DNA of 64,000 bases from an uncultured Actinomyces sp. (GTDB taxonomy: Bacteria > Actinomycetota > Actinomycetes > Actinomycetales > Actinomycetaceae), in assembly GCA_946998115.1 (NCBI GenBank), contig CAMPYB010000004.1, forward strand, positions 1 to 64,000, written 5' to 3'. The notes under the pieces were generated by a model. That model was given only the letters and a program-made list of their open reading frames with translations. It ran no database searches and was not told where the DNA came from. Every line of letters starts with the position of its first letter. Position 1 is the first letter of the stretch. Positions 17,382 through 27,506 of this stretch are shown in pieces. A program made the translations under genes and the position numbers.

Positions 17382-19718
17382 TCATATTATGATTATAGAC
17401 GAATCCTTATCATAATCATCACTAAAAGTACCAGAAGACACTACTCTTTTACGTTTTACACGCTTAGTAGCCACAGGCTTATTAGCTATTTCATCAAGAC
17501 TTTCAGTTGCCTCAAAATTTTCCTGAGAAGAAAAACTAGAATCTGAACTTACACGATCAGAACTAGAAATAGATGCAACACTCACATCACTAGAATCAGA
17601 AGCTGAAACATTTGCATCAGTTTCACCATCAAAATGTGAATATTTCAAAGATGAATTATTCTCAGTAACATTCAGTGACTGATTAGTATTAGACTTTTCT
17701 TCACCTTTACAATGCTTATTGGCATTAAAATCATGCTTAGAAAAATCAGATTTTTGATGTTTATCTTTCTTAGAAAACTTACGATTACTCTTCTTATCAG
17801 ACTCTTCAACTACAGGATGATCATGAATTATATATCCACGCCCATCGCAACACTCACATTTACTAGAAAAAACTTCAACTAAACCTTGACCGATACGTTT
17901 ACGAGTCATTTGTACTAAACCGAGAGAAGTAACTTCTGTCACTTGATGTCTAGTTCTATCTCTACCTAGACACTCAATAAGCCTCCTATGCACGAGATAT
18001 CTATTCGACTGTAAAACCATATCCACAAAATCAATAACTATAATTCCGCCAATATCACGAAGACGAAGCTGTCTTACAATCTCCTCAGCTGATTCTAAAT
18101 TATTTTTAGTTATAGTTTCTTCTAAAGTACCACCACTACCGATATACTTACCAGTATTCACATCAATAACAGTCATAGCTTCAGTTCTATCTATAATCAG
18201 ATATCCACCAGATGGCAACCAAACTTTACGATCCATGCCTTTAGCGAGTTGCTCATCAACACGATTTACCTCAAAAACATCTCTTTCATCAACCCATTTA
18301 ATGAGACGATTAGAAAGATCAGGAGAAACATCTTCAACATATTTAGAAACAGACTGCCAAGCTTTTTCACCAGAAACAACAAGCTCGTTAAAATCATCAT
18401 TAAATACATCTCGTATAACACGTAAAGACACCTCGATTTCACCATGTACAAGCATTGGCGAACTATTCTGCTTCTGCTTAAGCTCGATATTTTCCCAAAT
18501 TTTCACCAAACGATTTACATCTTCTTCTATTTGTTTTGCACTAGCACCTTCAGCAGCAGTACGCACAATCACACCGTAATCATCAGGAACAATTTCATGT
18601 AACAATTTCTTCAATCGAATACGTTCTTCTTCAGGTAATTTTTTAGAAATACCAGTCATAGCACCAGATGGAACAAGAACAACATGTCTTCCAGCTAATG
18701 TAACTTGAGAAGTAAGTCGTGCACCTTTATGTCCAATAGGATCCTTAGTTACCTGAACTAGAATAATATCACCAGGCTTAAGAGCATTTTCTATACGTCT
18801 TACATTACCTTCTAAACCTAGCTCATCCCAATTCACTTCACCAGCATAAAGTACAGCATTTCTATCTTTTCCTATATCGACAAAAGCAGCTTCCATAGAT
18901 GGCAAAACATTTTGGACACGACCCAAATACACGTTACCAATAGAAGAACACTGATTGTGATCAGCCACATAATGCTCTACTAAAAGACCATCCTCAAGTA
19001 CAGCTATTTGATTTATGCCATCTTTTTCACGCACAATCATTTTACGGTCCACACATTCGCGACGCCCTAAAAACTCAGATTCAGTTATCTTAGTGTGCCT
19101 TATAGATGATGTGCGCAAATTATCTAACCTGCGACGACGTTTAGCCTCTAAACGAGTAGATCCTTGTAAAACAGCCACATCTTGACGAAGCGTTTCTATT
19201 TCATGATGCCTCTGTCTAACTCTTTTACGACGATAAGTATCAACTTCATCCACTTTCAAAACACTTGCCATGCGACGAGTTTTAATCCTATGGACTCTTC
19301 TTGAATATAAATCATCTCTTGAAGAAACATCATTTTTATCAGCATCAACATTAGAATGTGAAATCGCAGGTAGCTTATCGAAATCAGCTTCTTTAAATAC
19401 CATTTGTAAATCTAAGTTTTTATAAGAACCAAAACAAATGTTATCAATACTATTTTTTGAAGAAAACAAACTATTTTCATCAAAATTAGAGTGAAAAAGC
19501 TTTTTCTCTTCCAGTGCTTTACGATATTCTTCACTATCAGTGTCAATAAAGTTTTCATCAAAATTTTTTTCGTTTAAAAATTTAGGTGTCAAAAAATTCA
19601 TAGAAATACTTTTAGATTCAAGCCTAGGTAGAGAATCAAAATCTAAATTTTGATTATCCTCTTTTGGGCTCAAAAATATTCCATTATAACTATTCACTAT
19701 ACGCTTCCTAAAAATCAT
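17382..19718 (-). CDS. rne: Ribonuclease E/G family endoribonuclease
   Basis: Initiates mRNA decay and processes rRNA. An about 180-residue acidic/Ser-rich and then Arg-rich N-terminal extension (RRVHRIKTRRMAS, RRKRVRQRHHE) precedes the core. The S1 region (SSIGNVYLGRVQNVLPSMEAAF) comes next. The DNase-I-like catalytic part has the two metal aspartates in VIDVNTGKY and IIVIDFVDM. The Zn-link is CECC. A disordered Ser/Asp/Lys-rich tail ends in the odd run SSIIII. Actinobacterial RNase E has such N-terminal extensions. The exact start is uncertain (no Shine-Dalgarno); the gene lies upstream of rplU. Confidence 0.92.
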   Translation of the reverse strand: MIFRKRIVNSYNGIFLSPKEDNQNLDFDSLPRLESKSISMNFLTPKFLNEKNFDENFIDTDSEEYRKALEEKKLFHSNFDENSLFSSKNSIDNICFGSYKNLDLQMVFKEADFDKLPAISHSNVDADKNDVSSRDDLYSRRVHRIKTRRMASVLKVDEVDTYRRKRVRQRHHEIETLRQDVAVLQGSTRLEAKRRRRLDNLRTSSIRHTKITESEFLGRRECVDRKMIVREKDGINQIAVLEDGLLVEHYVADHNQCSSIGNVYLGRVQNVLPSMEAAFVDIGKDRNAVLYAGEVNWDELGLEGNVRRIENALKPGDIILVQVTKDPIGHKGARLTSQVTLAGRHVVLVPSGAMTGISKKLPEEERIRLKKLLHEIVPDDYGVIVRTAAEGASAKQIEEDVNRLVKIWENIELKQKQNSSPMLVHGEIEVSLRVIRDVFNDDFNELVVSGEKAWQSVSKYVEDVSPDLSNRLIKWVDERDVFEVNRVDEQLAKGMDRKVWLPSGGYLIIDRTEAMTVIDVNTGKYIGSGGTLEETITKNNLESAEEIVRQLRLRDIGGIIVIDFVDMVLQSNRYLVHRRLIECLGRDRTRHQVTEVTSLGLVQMTRKRIGQGLVEVFSSKCECCDGRGYIIHDHPVVEESDKKSNRKFSKKDKHQKSDFSKHDFNANKHCKGEEKSNTNQSLNVTENNSSLKYSHFDGETDANVSASDSSDVSVASISSSDRVSSDSSFSSQENFEATESLDEIANKPVATKRVKRKRVVSSGTFSDDYDKDSSIIII

Positions 19719-19794
19719 TTTTACTGCGAATATTCACACACCAAATTTCGCATTTAATTCTAAATTAATAGAATCACAAAGCCTGTCTATCGTT

Positions 19795-19840
19795 CATATA
19801 GCTAAATTTACAAAACAAAAACAAACTAAAAAGCTATATG
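19795..19840 (-). promoter_or_regulatory. Stem-loop in the rne leader
   Basis: A perfect 9-bp inverted repeat, CATATAGCT (19795-19803) and AGCTATATG (19832-19840), lies directly after the predicted start site and about 75 nt before the rne start. RNase E of E. coli controls its own mRNA through 5' leader structure; a similar role here is inferred. Confidence 0.4.
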
Positions 19841-19841
19841 C

Positions 19842-19869
19842 ATTCTACTGTCACAATCAGGTGTATCAA
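19842..19869 (-). promoter_or_regulatory. Candidate rne promoter
   Basis: TTGATA (19864-19869), 16-nt spacer, TAGAAT (19842-19847) on the minus strand. The rest of the gap 19719-20051 shows nothing else recognisable. Confidence 0.5.
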
Positions 19870-20051
19870 CTATGACAACTACTGATAACAATAATACACT
19901 AAAAAATATTTTTTAAACTATATCTTGTTTATAAAAATACATTTTTAATACAATAAACTATATTTTCTAACAAATACACATTCATATGAGATACTTGTCT
20001 TATAGAAATAAAATTTTACATAAACTACAAAATATAAAACTTTATTGAATA

Positions 20052-20777
20052 CTATTTCTCATTCATGCGATTTTGTATAATTAGGCTTGCCATACGTGCA
20101 GCATTTTGCTCCGCATGCTTTTTAGAAGTCCCCTCACCTTTTCCAAACACATAATTTTCTACATTTACTTCAGCGAAATATCTACGATTATGATTCGGAC
20201 CCGTTCCTTCAACAGTATAAACAGGTATAGCAGATTTATCATGAGCTGCTACTAATTCTTGCAAAGTAGTTTTCCAATCAGTTTGTTCACTCCGCTCAAC
20301 TACGTTATCTAATAGATCTGACAACAAAGTTTCAACTACAACACGCGTTTTTTCCAAACCATTACACAAATATGTTGCACCTATAAGAGATTCTATAGTG
20401 TCTGACAAAATCGAATCTTTTTCATTACCTTTAGTTAAAATTTCGCCTTTTCCTAATAAAATATATTTACCTAAATTAATTTTTCTCGCAACTATAGCAA
20501 GCGCAGGTTGAGAAACAGTCGCTGAACGCATATTAGCTAATTTTCCCTCAGGCACATCAGGATAAGTTCTATATAATTTTTCAGTCACAATCACGCCAAG
20601 CACAGAATCACCTAAAAATTCTAAACGTTCATTATTAGGTATACCACCAACTTCGTTAGCAAAAGATCTATGCGTCAATGCTAATATAAGCATATCGCCA
20701 TCAATATGAGCACCCCATTTTTGAAGCAAATCATTCATTCTTTTATTAAAACTTTTAGAATTAGGAACATTAGTCAT
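20052..20777 (-). CDS. rnc: Ribonuclease III
   Basis: Cuts double-stranded RNA, including rRNA precursors. The signature NERLEFLGDSV is at residues 49-59, and the second metal-binding segment is SDTIESLIGATYL. A C-terminal dsRNA-binding domain (about 165-237) runs from TTLQELVAAHDKS to GTSKKHAEQNAARMA. Its start overlaps the YceD stop by 8 nt. rpmF, often found between these two genes, is absent here. Confidence 0.97.
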   Translation of the reverse strand: MTNVPNSKSFNKRMNDLLQKWGAHIDGDMLILALTHRSFANEVGGIPNNERLEFLGDSVLGVIVTEKLYRTYPDVPEGKLANMRSATVSQPALAIVARKINLGKYILLGKGEILTKGNEKDSILSDTIESLIGATYLCNGLEKTRVVVETLLSDLLDNVVERSEQTDWKTTLQELVAAHDKSAIPVYTVEGTGPNHNRRYFAEVNVENYVFGKGEGTSKKHAEQNAARMASLIIQNRMNEK

Positions 20778-21348
20778 TTTTATTTTCCCGTAGTTTTATA
20801 GCAAATCCTTCTAGTTTTTTCCATCTGTCATCAATAAATTCATGACTATGATTAGGCTCTAAATCAACAAATTTTTTAGCACAATAAGGACAAAGCCCTA
20901 AACAAGACTCATCACAAAGCATCCTCATAGGCAATTCTAAAACTATACTGTCACGCACAAGTGTCGTCAAATCTACACAATCATTTTCTACTTCAAATAC
21001 CTGTTGCAAATCTTCATCACCACAATCAAGCAATTTTTGACGCATATCAGGATAGTAAAATAATTCTTGAGCACAAATATCCATATTTTCAGTAACATCA
21101 TCTAAACAACGGTAGCACGCGGAATTAATTTCAACATCAGTCGACAAATCCACTAGAACCCCTTGTGTTACACAAGTTAAACGAACTTTTAAATTCAATA
21201 CATCATTCACAACTTTCACATCGTATACGCCTAAATCGCTAGGAACATCGACTAGAAATTCATATAATCTGCTAGCTCCTGGTTGTCTAGGTAAATCTAT
21301 AAGCGAAATTTGTAAATCATCTAAATTATTAACGTTATTTGTCATCAT
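20770..21348 (-). CDS. YceD/DUF177 family protein
   Basis: A 192-residue member of the DUF177 family, linked to 23S rRNA accumulation. It shows the conserved cysteine pairs CYRCLDD and CDESCLGLCPYC, a likely zinc site, and an acidic central region. It overlaps SepIVA upstream by 14 nt and rnc downstream by 8 nt, so the three are translationally coupled, as in other actinobacteria. Confidence 0.88.
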   Translation of the reverse strand: MMTNNVNNLDDLQISLIDLPRQPGASRLYEFLVDVPSDLGVYDVKVVNDVLNLKVRLTCVTQGVLVDLSTDVEINSACYRCLDDVTENMDICAQELFYYPDMRQKLLDCGDEDLQQVFEVENDCVDLTTLVRDSIVLELPMRMLCDESCLGLCPYCAKKFVDLEPNHSHEFIDDRWKKLEGFAIKLRENKND

Positions 21349-21937
21349 ACGGATAATTTTCCTCAGCTAACTGTGCGCCATCAATCTTTTGCACTTCAGG
21401 ATCAAATCCACGTCTTGTCAATATAGCTTCACGTCCAGCAGTAACTTGTCTGCTGATAGCTTCTAGAAGCTCCTCAATCTCATAGAGTTTATCATCACAA
21501 TACTGATCAGCTCCTTGCGCAAGTTTGCGACTATTTTCTTCAGCTTTTTCTATTATCTTGTCAGCATTTTCATTAGCAAGCATTATAATTCTTTCGCTGG
21601 AAACTAAAGATTTAGCTTGTTCATGAGCTCTAGCAATAATATCTTCAGCTTGGCTTTTAGCTCTATTAATTATTTCTTCACTTTGATTATTTGCTTTGTC
21701 TATAACTGTTTCAGCTTCAGCGACAACTCTGTCAGCAGTAATAATATTATCAGGCAAAACCTGTATAGCCATATTTAACAATTCTTTTAAACGCGCTTTA
21801 TTCACTACAATATTTGCTGATAAAGGCAAAGAACGAGCTTCATCTAATACGCTTGAAATATCTTCAAGGATCCCAACAAGCGACACTGACACTTCTTCAT
21901 CTTCATTATATTCATCATTGGTTATTTCATCATTCAT
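21335..21937 (-). CDS. SepIVA-like coiled-coil division protein
   Basis: A 200-residue protein, acidic at its N-terminus and then mostly coiled coil (about 60-180) with repeated RAKSQAEDIIARA/KIIEKAEENSRK heptads. It has no membrane helix. Its place between coaD and YceD-rnc matches the gene of mycobacterial SepIVA (Rv2927c), a septum-associated DivIVA-like factor. Function is transferred from position and architecture. It overlaps coaD by 8 nt. Confidence 0.75.
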   Translation of the reverse strand: MNDEITNDEYNEDEEVSVSLVGILEDISSVLDEARSLPLSANIVVNKARLKELLNMAIQVLPDNIITADRVVAEAETVIDKANNQSEEIINRAKSQAEDIIARAHEQAKSLVSSERIIMLANENADKIIEKAEENSRKLAQGADQYCDDKLYEIEELLEAISRQVTAGREAILTRRGFDPEVQKIDGAQLAEENYPYDDK

Positions 21938-22412
21938 AACATATCTCCATATTCGATAAAAAATCAGCTACCTTTTCAGGTACTAATTCATTTATTGATC
22001 CTCCGTTTAATAAAATATCACGCACGATAGTTGAACTAATATGTTGTAAATGTTGTTTAGCTGGAAAAAAAATTGTTTCAACACCACACATTTTTTCATT
22101 CATAGTAGCCATATTTTTTTCGTATTCCAAGTCATAGTTACTGCGCACACCCCTTACAATAATGTCTATATTATTATCTATACAATATTTTGCAATCAAT
22201 CCATTATGACTACACACTGTAATTCTAGAATCATTATCATATAGGTACTTAATACATTCTATACGATTTTGTATAGGGAAAACACTTTTTTTTGAACTAT
22301 TTAAAGCTAAAACTATATCCAAAGTATCGACTATTTTAAGTACAGACTTAACTAATTGTTCATGCCCTAAAGTGAAAGGATCAAAACTACCTGTCAATAA
22401 TGCTTTTACCAT
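21930..22412 (-). CDS. coaD: Phosphopantetheine adenylyltransferase CoaD
   Basis: Penultimate step of coenzyme A synthesis. A 160-residue enzyme with the nucleotidyltransferase motif TGSFDPFTLGHEQL and the diagnostic IIVRGVRSNYDLEYE, plus HISSTIVRDI near the C-terminus. It lies between rsmD and the SepIVA-like gene in the conserved actinobacterial order. Confidence 0.97.
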   Translation of the reverse strand: MVKALLTGSFDPFTLGHEQLVKSVLKIVDTLDIVLALNSSKKSVFPIQNRIECIKYLYDNDSRITVCSHNGLIAKYCIDNNIDIIVRGVRSNYDLEYEKNMATMNEKMCGVETIFFPAKQHLQHISSTIVRDILLNGGSINELVPEKVADFLSNMEICYE

Positions 22413-22530
22413 ACTTTAAATATTATAAGCATTTTCAAATACTATCTATATAAAATAATTTTCTTTATTAAAATCACACTTTTAAAAGGATATGGCTATT
22501 TAAATGCACATTTTACAGGAGAGATAAAAA

Positions 22531-23154
22531 CTATTTTAATTGAATATAATATATTATACTTTCACCATATTTTCTAGTATCAAAAATTTCCAAATCCTCA
22601 TTCAATTTTAAAGAACATTTCCTAATAGAACGTTCCAAAACAATAACAGAATGCTCTTCAAGCAAAACTGAACAATCATTAATATTTTCACTAATTATCG
22701 AATCATCTAAATCATATGGAGGATCCAAAAAAATTAAATCATACTTAGAAGGAAAAGCTTTATCATTTTCTCTTTTCAAAAATGTAGTAACACTCAATTG
22801 GCATATTTCAACATTCTTATCAGCACTACTAGCACGGTTCACAGTTTTATTTAAATTATTTTTTACACATTTACTAGACATATTACTTACATCTACAAAA
22901 ACACAATTATTATAGCCACGACTCATCGTCTCTATTCCCAAGGCTCCACTTCCAGCATACAAATCTAGAACTGAAAAAACACTTTTCTGCGTACCATTGC
23001 TCGGCTTTTCAGCATTAGAGCATTCTTCAAAAACACCATAATGATCCAATGTAGAAAAAATAGCTTCCTTAACTCTTTGAGTAGTCGGTCTTGTACCTTT
23101 CTTAGGTACCTCCATTTTACTACCTTGATATTTTCCAGCAATTATACTAGTCAT
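22531..23154 (-). CDS. rsmD: 16S rRNA (guanine966-N2)-methyltransferase RsmD
   Basis: A 207-residue SAM-dependent enzyme. The N-terminus IIAGKYQGSKMEVPKKGTRP, then TTQRVKEAIFSTLDHY, is typical. The SAM motif is VLDLYAGSGALGIE and the catalytic motif is DPPY. A short insert after the first strand (FEECSNAEKPSNGTQKS) is unusual. It lies 118 nt upstream of coaD. Homologues pair with coaD in many bacteria. Confidence 0.95.
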   Translation of the reverse strand: MTSIIAGKYQGSKMEVPKKGTRPTTQRVKEAIFSTLDHYGVFEECSNAEKPSNGTQKSVFSVLDLYAGSGALGIETMSRGYNNCVFVDVSNMSSKCVKNNLNKTVNRASSADKNVEICQLSVTTFLKRENDKAFPSKYDLIFLDPPYDLDDSIISENINDCSVLLEEHSVIVLERSIRKCSLKLNEDLEIFDTRKYGESIIYYIQLK

Positions 23155-23410
23155 TGTATTCTCACAAACATTTATAATCTATTAAACAATATTCAAAGCA
23201 CATTTTAAAAATATATATAACAATATTCAAGCCTAATGCATATTCAAAACATATGAACAAATTTTAATCATTTTTTATAAAGCAATATAATCTTAAACAC
23301 AATCAACATTTAACGCAGGCTTTTTCAAATTTTAATATAAAATTTTTAGAATAAATTGCACTACCGCATACAAAATTATCAGCTAAGTAAGCAAAATAAG
23401 ACTATAAAAA

Positions 23411-25666
23411 TTAATTTTTAAAAACATATTCTCTCTGCTCTGAATTTAAATACATTGAAATATTTTCTTCAAAAATATTTTGCAAATTTACTATATTCTC
23501 GTTTTGTCTGATATCTTTCAAACATTTTACTATTATATTGTTATCATCAATAATATTTAAAAATTTAAGAGTAGTTTTTACTCCAGACTGAATTTGCCCT
23601 AAAATATCTCCCTCTTTACGCATTTTTAAGTCTAATTCAGCAATTTTAAATCCATCATTCGTCGAAGAAAACTCTTGTAATTTTTTATATGAAGGATGCT
23701 CTTGATCAAGATTTGTTAGTAACATACAATAACTTTGTTTACTACTACGTCCAACACGCCCACGTAACTGATGTAAAGTTGCAAGCCCAAATCTATGCGC
23801 ATCTAAAATCACCATCATAGTAGCATCTTTCACATCTACACCAACTTCAATAACAGTAGTTGAAACAAGTATCGGAGCTACATGATCTGAAAAATCTTTC
23901 ATTATTTTTTCTTTTTCTTCACTACTAGTATTAGAAGACATTTTATGAAAATGAACATTTTTTAAACTTTGAGATCTTTTTATCCTATCGCAAGCTTTAT
24001 CTATTGAAACTATTTCTTTAGATCTATAATTTTCATCAGCAAAATTATTTTTTCTAACATCTAAAGTGCAATTAGAATCATGCTTTTTTTCTTTACCATC
24101 AGAAATTTTAGGTACAACAACATAAACGCACCCGCCTTTTTTAATCTCTTCACTTGCTTTATCCCAAACTCTTTCTTCCCAAGTTTTACGAACACCATCC
24201 TTCATGAAAAATTTTTTAGAATCAACTAAAAATGTTTTTACATCTTTTCTACCTATAGGTTTTTGTCTAATCACACTAATATCAGTATTACCGAAAATCG
24301 CAATTGCAAGACTCCTAGGTATAGGAGTAGCGCTCAAAGACAGCAAATGAGGCATAATAGTAGTCTTCTCAAGTAATTTTTGTCTCTGTAAAACACCAAA
24401 CCTGTGTTGTTCATCGACCACTACTAAAGCTAGATTTTCAATAATGACATGTTCTGATAGCAAAGCATGCGTTCCTATATATATACCAGGCACGCCACTT
24501 GCAAGCTTCATAAGTACTGTTTTTTTTGCACTGAGAGGCATAGAACCCGTAAGAATGTTTATATCCACATTTTCTAACTTTAGTTCTTCGCAAGCAAAAT
24601 TTTTATTTATAATCTTTTCTTCATCAATTCCGAGAATAGCCTTCATATTTTCATAATGCTGATGAGCTAATACTTCAGTTGGTGCTAATAATATTGCTTG
24701 ATGATTATTTTCAACAACTACTAGCATTGCCAACAAAGCAACTATCGTTTTACCAGCTCCTACATCTGCCATAAGCATTCTTTTCATAGGAATACTTTTA
24801 TTTATATCTGTTAATATCTCAGTAAATACTTTTTTCTGGTCTCCAGTTAATTCATATGGAAGATTTTTTATTAATTTATCACATAAACTTTCTTCCTTTT
24901 TCTCACATTTATATGCTTTTTGTTGCTGTAAATTTTTCCTTTCTATATCAAAAATCATATTTAACATAAACGCTTCATGATATTTCAAACTATATAATGC
25001 ATTTTCATATTCTTTCTCATTATCAGGATCATGCATTTTCTTTATTGCTTCATAATATGAATATATTTTTTCAGAACGCAAAATCTCGTTTGGAATTATT
25101 TCTTTAAAAGAATTTTCATCAACTAAATTTAAAACAGTTTCTATACTAGTCTTGACTTTCCACGAAGCAAAACCAGCTGTTGCAGGATATACAGGTATAG
25201 GTTTATGAACATATTCTTCTAAATTACAATTATCACTATCTATAATTTCAAACTCGGGATGTACTATTTGTTTAACAGAATTATAAGAAGACACTGTGCC
25301 ACATATTAATATGTTTTCCGCATTCATCATATTAGTTCTATGGTATTTCAATATTGATGGATTTTTAGAAAAAAAAGTTGTTACGAGAAAATTTTTTCCA
25401 TCAGTAATAGTTGCTTGTAATATATATCCTTTTTTGGCATACATTTGCCTTATAGTAGCGTAAGCTACTTTTGCTTGCAAAGTTACATAATCGCCTTCTT
25501 GTAGAGACGTAAAGCTAGTTAATTCCCCTCTTTTATAATATTTTCGTGGCTTCAAATTCAACAGTTCAAATACAGTAGAAACTCCTATTTTTTCAAGTTT
25601 TTCACTGACTTTTTTCCCAAATATTTCACTCAACTCAATGCGAACAATATCTTTGTCGGTATACAT
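23411..25666 (-). CDS. recG: ATP-dependent DNA helicase RecG
   Basis: Remodels stalled replication forks and branched DNA. The wedge/OB domain comes first (LKPRKYYKRGELTSF onward). The helicase core has Walker A ADVGAGKT, DEQH box VVDEQHRFG, motif III LSATPIPRSL and motif VI HQLRGRVGRS. Length (751 residues) is normal. A 256-nt AT-rich gap (23155-23410) with no gene separates it from rsmD; it holds two copies of TTGAATATTGTT on the minus strand. Confidence 0.96.
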   Translation of the reverse strand: MYTDKDIVRIELSEIFGKKVSEKLEKIGVSTVFELLNLKPRKYYKRGELTSFTSLQEGDYVTLQAKVAYATIRQMYAKKGYILQATITDGKNFLVTTFFSKNPSILKYHRTNMMNAENILICGTVSSYNSVKQIVHPEFEIIDSDNCNLEEYVHKPIPVYPATAGFASWKVKTSIETVLNLVDENSFKEIIPNEILRSEKIYSYYEAIKKMHDPDNEKEYENALYSLKYHEAFMLNMIFDIERKNLQQQKAYKCEKKEESLCDKLIKNLPYELTGDQKKVFTEILTDINKSIPMKRMLMADVGAGKTIVALLAMLVVVENNHQAILLAPTEVLAHQHYENMKAILGIDEEKIINKNFACEELKLENVDINILTGSMPLSAKKTVLMKLASGVPGIYIGTHALLSEHVIIENLALVVVDEQHRFGVLQRQKLLEKTTIMPHLLSLSATPIPRSLAIAIFGNTDISVIRQKPIGRKDVKTFLVDSKKFFMKDGVRKTWEERVWDKASEEIKKGGCVYVVVPKISDGKEKKHDSNCTLDVRKNNFADENYRSKEIVSIDKACDRIKRSQSLKNVHFHKMSSNTSSEEKEKIMKDFSDHVAPILVSTTVIEVGVDVKDATMMVILDAHRFGLATLHQLRGRVGRSSKQSYCMLLTNLDQEHPSYKKLQEFSSTNDGFKIAELDLKMRKEGDILGQIQSGVKTTLKFLNIIDDNNIIVKCLKDIRQNENIVNLQNIFEENISMYLNSEQREYVFKN

Positions 25667-25704
25667 ATTACTACTCTATGCGATATCCCATCTTAAGATT
25701 AATT

Positions 25705-27303
25705 TTATAACTGCATATCATTTTTAGTTAACAATATTATATTTTCATTATTTTCTACAGATTGTCCAAATTTTTTTTCAAGAAAAGTCTCAACATATGC
25801 TTCATTATTTGTAATTCTTGCAATAATATTTTCTATTTTTTCTTTCCAAATATTTGAATTTTTTTCGCTTAGCAATATTGTAATATATTTATCATTAGGT
25901 GCTATAAAATCTTGCACTTTTTCTTCTACATCCATATTTTCATTTATATTTAGTACTCTATAATTTGACAGTGTTTTTATGCATTCAAAAATATTTTGAT
26001 GAAGTTCTTGTTTTTCTTTTATCAAAACCATATTTGATGCTATATTCTCTGACAACGTTTTTGTTTCTAAATCATTTAAAGTTTTAACAAAAATAATTTT
26101 TTTGTATTCATTATTTTCTAATATTTTTTGTTCATTTTCAGTTTTTATGATTTTTTTTGAGTAAATATATACTAGATTATTTTTGTTCATTATTTCAAAT
26201 AATGTTTTTAATATGGTATTTTCTTCCATCTTATATACAACTTGTGCACCTGTTCTTGTTATCATTTGTGATAAAGAAAGGTTTTCAAGACAAGCTATAA
26301 CACTTAAATTCAATTCCTTATTTGTATTATTTTTTTCAAATATTGCTATATTTTTATCATTTTGATAGTCAGAAATATTTGTGTAATTATGCATTGAAAT
26401 TGGTGAAAGATTTTTAATTATTAAATTTTTTATTTTATTCTCTTTAGGTATCATTGAATATAGCTCGTTACCTTTAACATTTACATACCATTTAGTAACA
26501 AAAAAATTATCAGATTTACCAACAATAATATATTTGCACTCTTTTTCATCATATTTTTTTTCAAGGTATTTTATTATTTCTGAATTAGCTTCTATAGTGT
26601 AGAAAATTTCATAGTTTTCTGTAGCGCTTCTTATTTTATTTTTATTTTTCTTATGTTTTTCAGCTGTATCAACAAGCATATTTCTAACTGCTAAAGATGC
26701 ACCATCGCTCTCTTCTAAAGCATATTCTAAACTTGATATTACAGTACAAGCTATTGCATATTTGTAACTGTATCTCATTTTTTCTTCAGGCATTTCCGCG
26801 AATACCAATTGGCTGGAAACTATAAAACTTTGGCACACTGATTTTAGGTCAATAATATTTTCCAAATATTTACAATTTTCTATTGCATTATAAAAAATGT
26901 TATTTAAAAGTATTTGATTTTCTTCGCTATTTTCATTAGTAATTTTAGATCCAATTTTATTTATTAGCTCTATAATTTCTATAGGAGTAAGTGATTGTTT
27001 AATTTCTTCAAGCAACATTACAAAACATTTAAAAATAGTAAGTGCTCCATTAGTTATAGCTAAATTTTGCATAATAGAAATAACATTTTGCAATACAGTA
27101 ATACAGTTATTATCATCAATTGTTTTTTCTAATTCTTCCACAACAATTTTATACATGTAAATAATATTATTTATATCTTCAATATCTTGATTATTTTCTA
27201 CTAAAAGGAAAAATATGTCTTTATTATTTTCTAAGTCAATATATGCATTAATGAACCATTGTTTTAACATGGCTCCCGTAAATATTTCACTTTGAACATT
27301 CAT
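25705..27303 (-). CDS. Degenerate DAK2/FakA-like protein without its kinase motif
   Basis: A 532-residue protein in the place where actinobacteria carry a DAK2-domain (fatty-acid kinase FakA-like) gene between rpmB and recG. The C-terminal half keeps family landmarks: YEIFYTIEANSEIIKYLEKK, YIIVGKSDNFFVTKWYVN and ITRTGAQVVY align with the usual sequence around VVVGDDDLVKVHVHTD and LGAEVV. In contrast, the nucleotide/metal motif PVPDGDTGTN is replaced by LLVENNQDIEDIN, GNSG by NGAL and EGT by DGA. The gene is extremely AT-rich (9 G/C of 60 bases at 26101-26160), yet the frame is open throughout, so a product is probably selected. Kinase activity is unlikely. Confidence 0.65.
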   Translation of the reverse strand: MNVQSEIFTGAMLKQWFINAYIDLENNKDIFFLLVENNQDIEDINNIIYMYKIVVEELEKTIDDNNCITVLQNVISIMQNLAITNGALTIFKCFVMLLEEIKQSLTPIEIIELINKIGSKITNENSEENQILLNNIFYNAIENCKYLENIIDLKSVCQSFIVSSQLVFAEMPEEKMRYSYKYAIACTVISSLEYALEESDGASLAVRNMLVDTAEKHKKNKNKIRSATENYEIFYTIEANSEIIKYLEKKYDEKECKYIIVGKSDNFFVTKWYVNVKGNELYSMIPKENKIKNLIIKNLSPISMHNYTNISDYQNDKNIAIFEKNNTNKELNLSVIACLENLSLSQMITRTGAQVVYKMEENTILKTLFEIMNKNNLVYIYSKKIIKTENEQKILENNEYKKIIFVKTLNDLETKTLSENIASNMVLIKEKQELHQNIFECIKTLSNYRVLNINENMDVEEKVQDFIAPNDKYITILLSEKNSNIWKEKIENIIARITNNEAYVETFLEKKFGQSVENNENIILLTKNDMQL

Positions 27304-27396
27304 AATATTTATTTTTACTATTTTTCATATGCCTGTATCTTTTTAGTATCATACCATAATGATAGTAAATGTTTGTACTAATAATTTTTAATTTAG

Positions 27397-27425
27397 TTTG
27401 CATATTTTTAGATTTTTGGTATTAT
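27397..27425 (+). promoter_or_regulatory. rpmB promoter
   Basis: TTTGCA (27397-27402), 17-nt spacer, TATTAT (27420-27425), with a leader of about 75 nt to the GTG start. Confidence 0.5.
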
Positions 27426-27506
27426 ATATGAGTTGAGTGTTTATATGGCACTTATTTTATTTTGTTAACTATGTCTTTTATAGGCTTGAACGATCAGGAG
27501 AGACAC

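Noticed and set aside
23155..23410. Possible small RNA or regulator in the recG-rsmD gap
   Set aside because: Only AT-rich sequence with two TTGAATATTGTT copies; no clear promoter-terminator pair.
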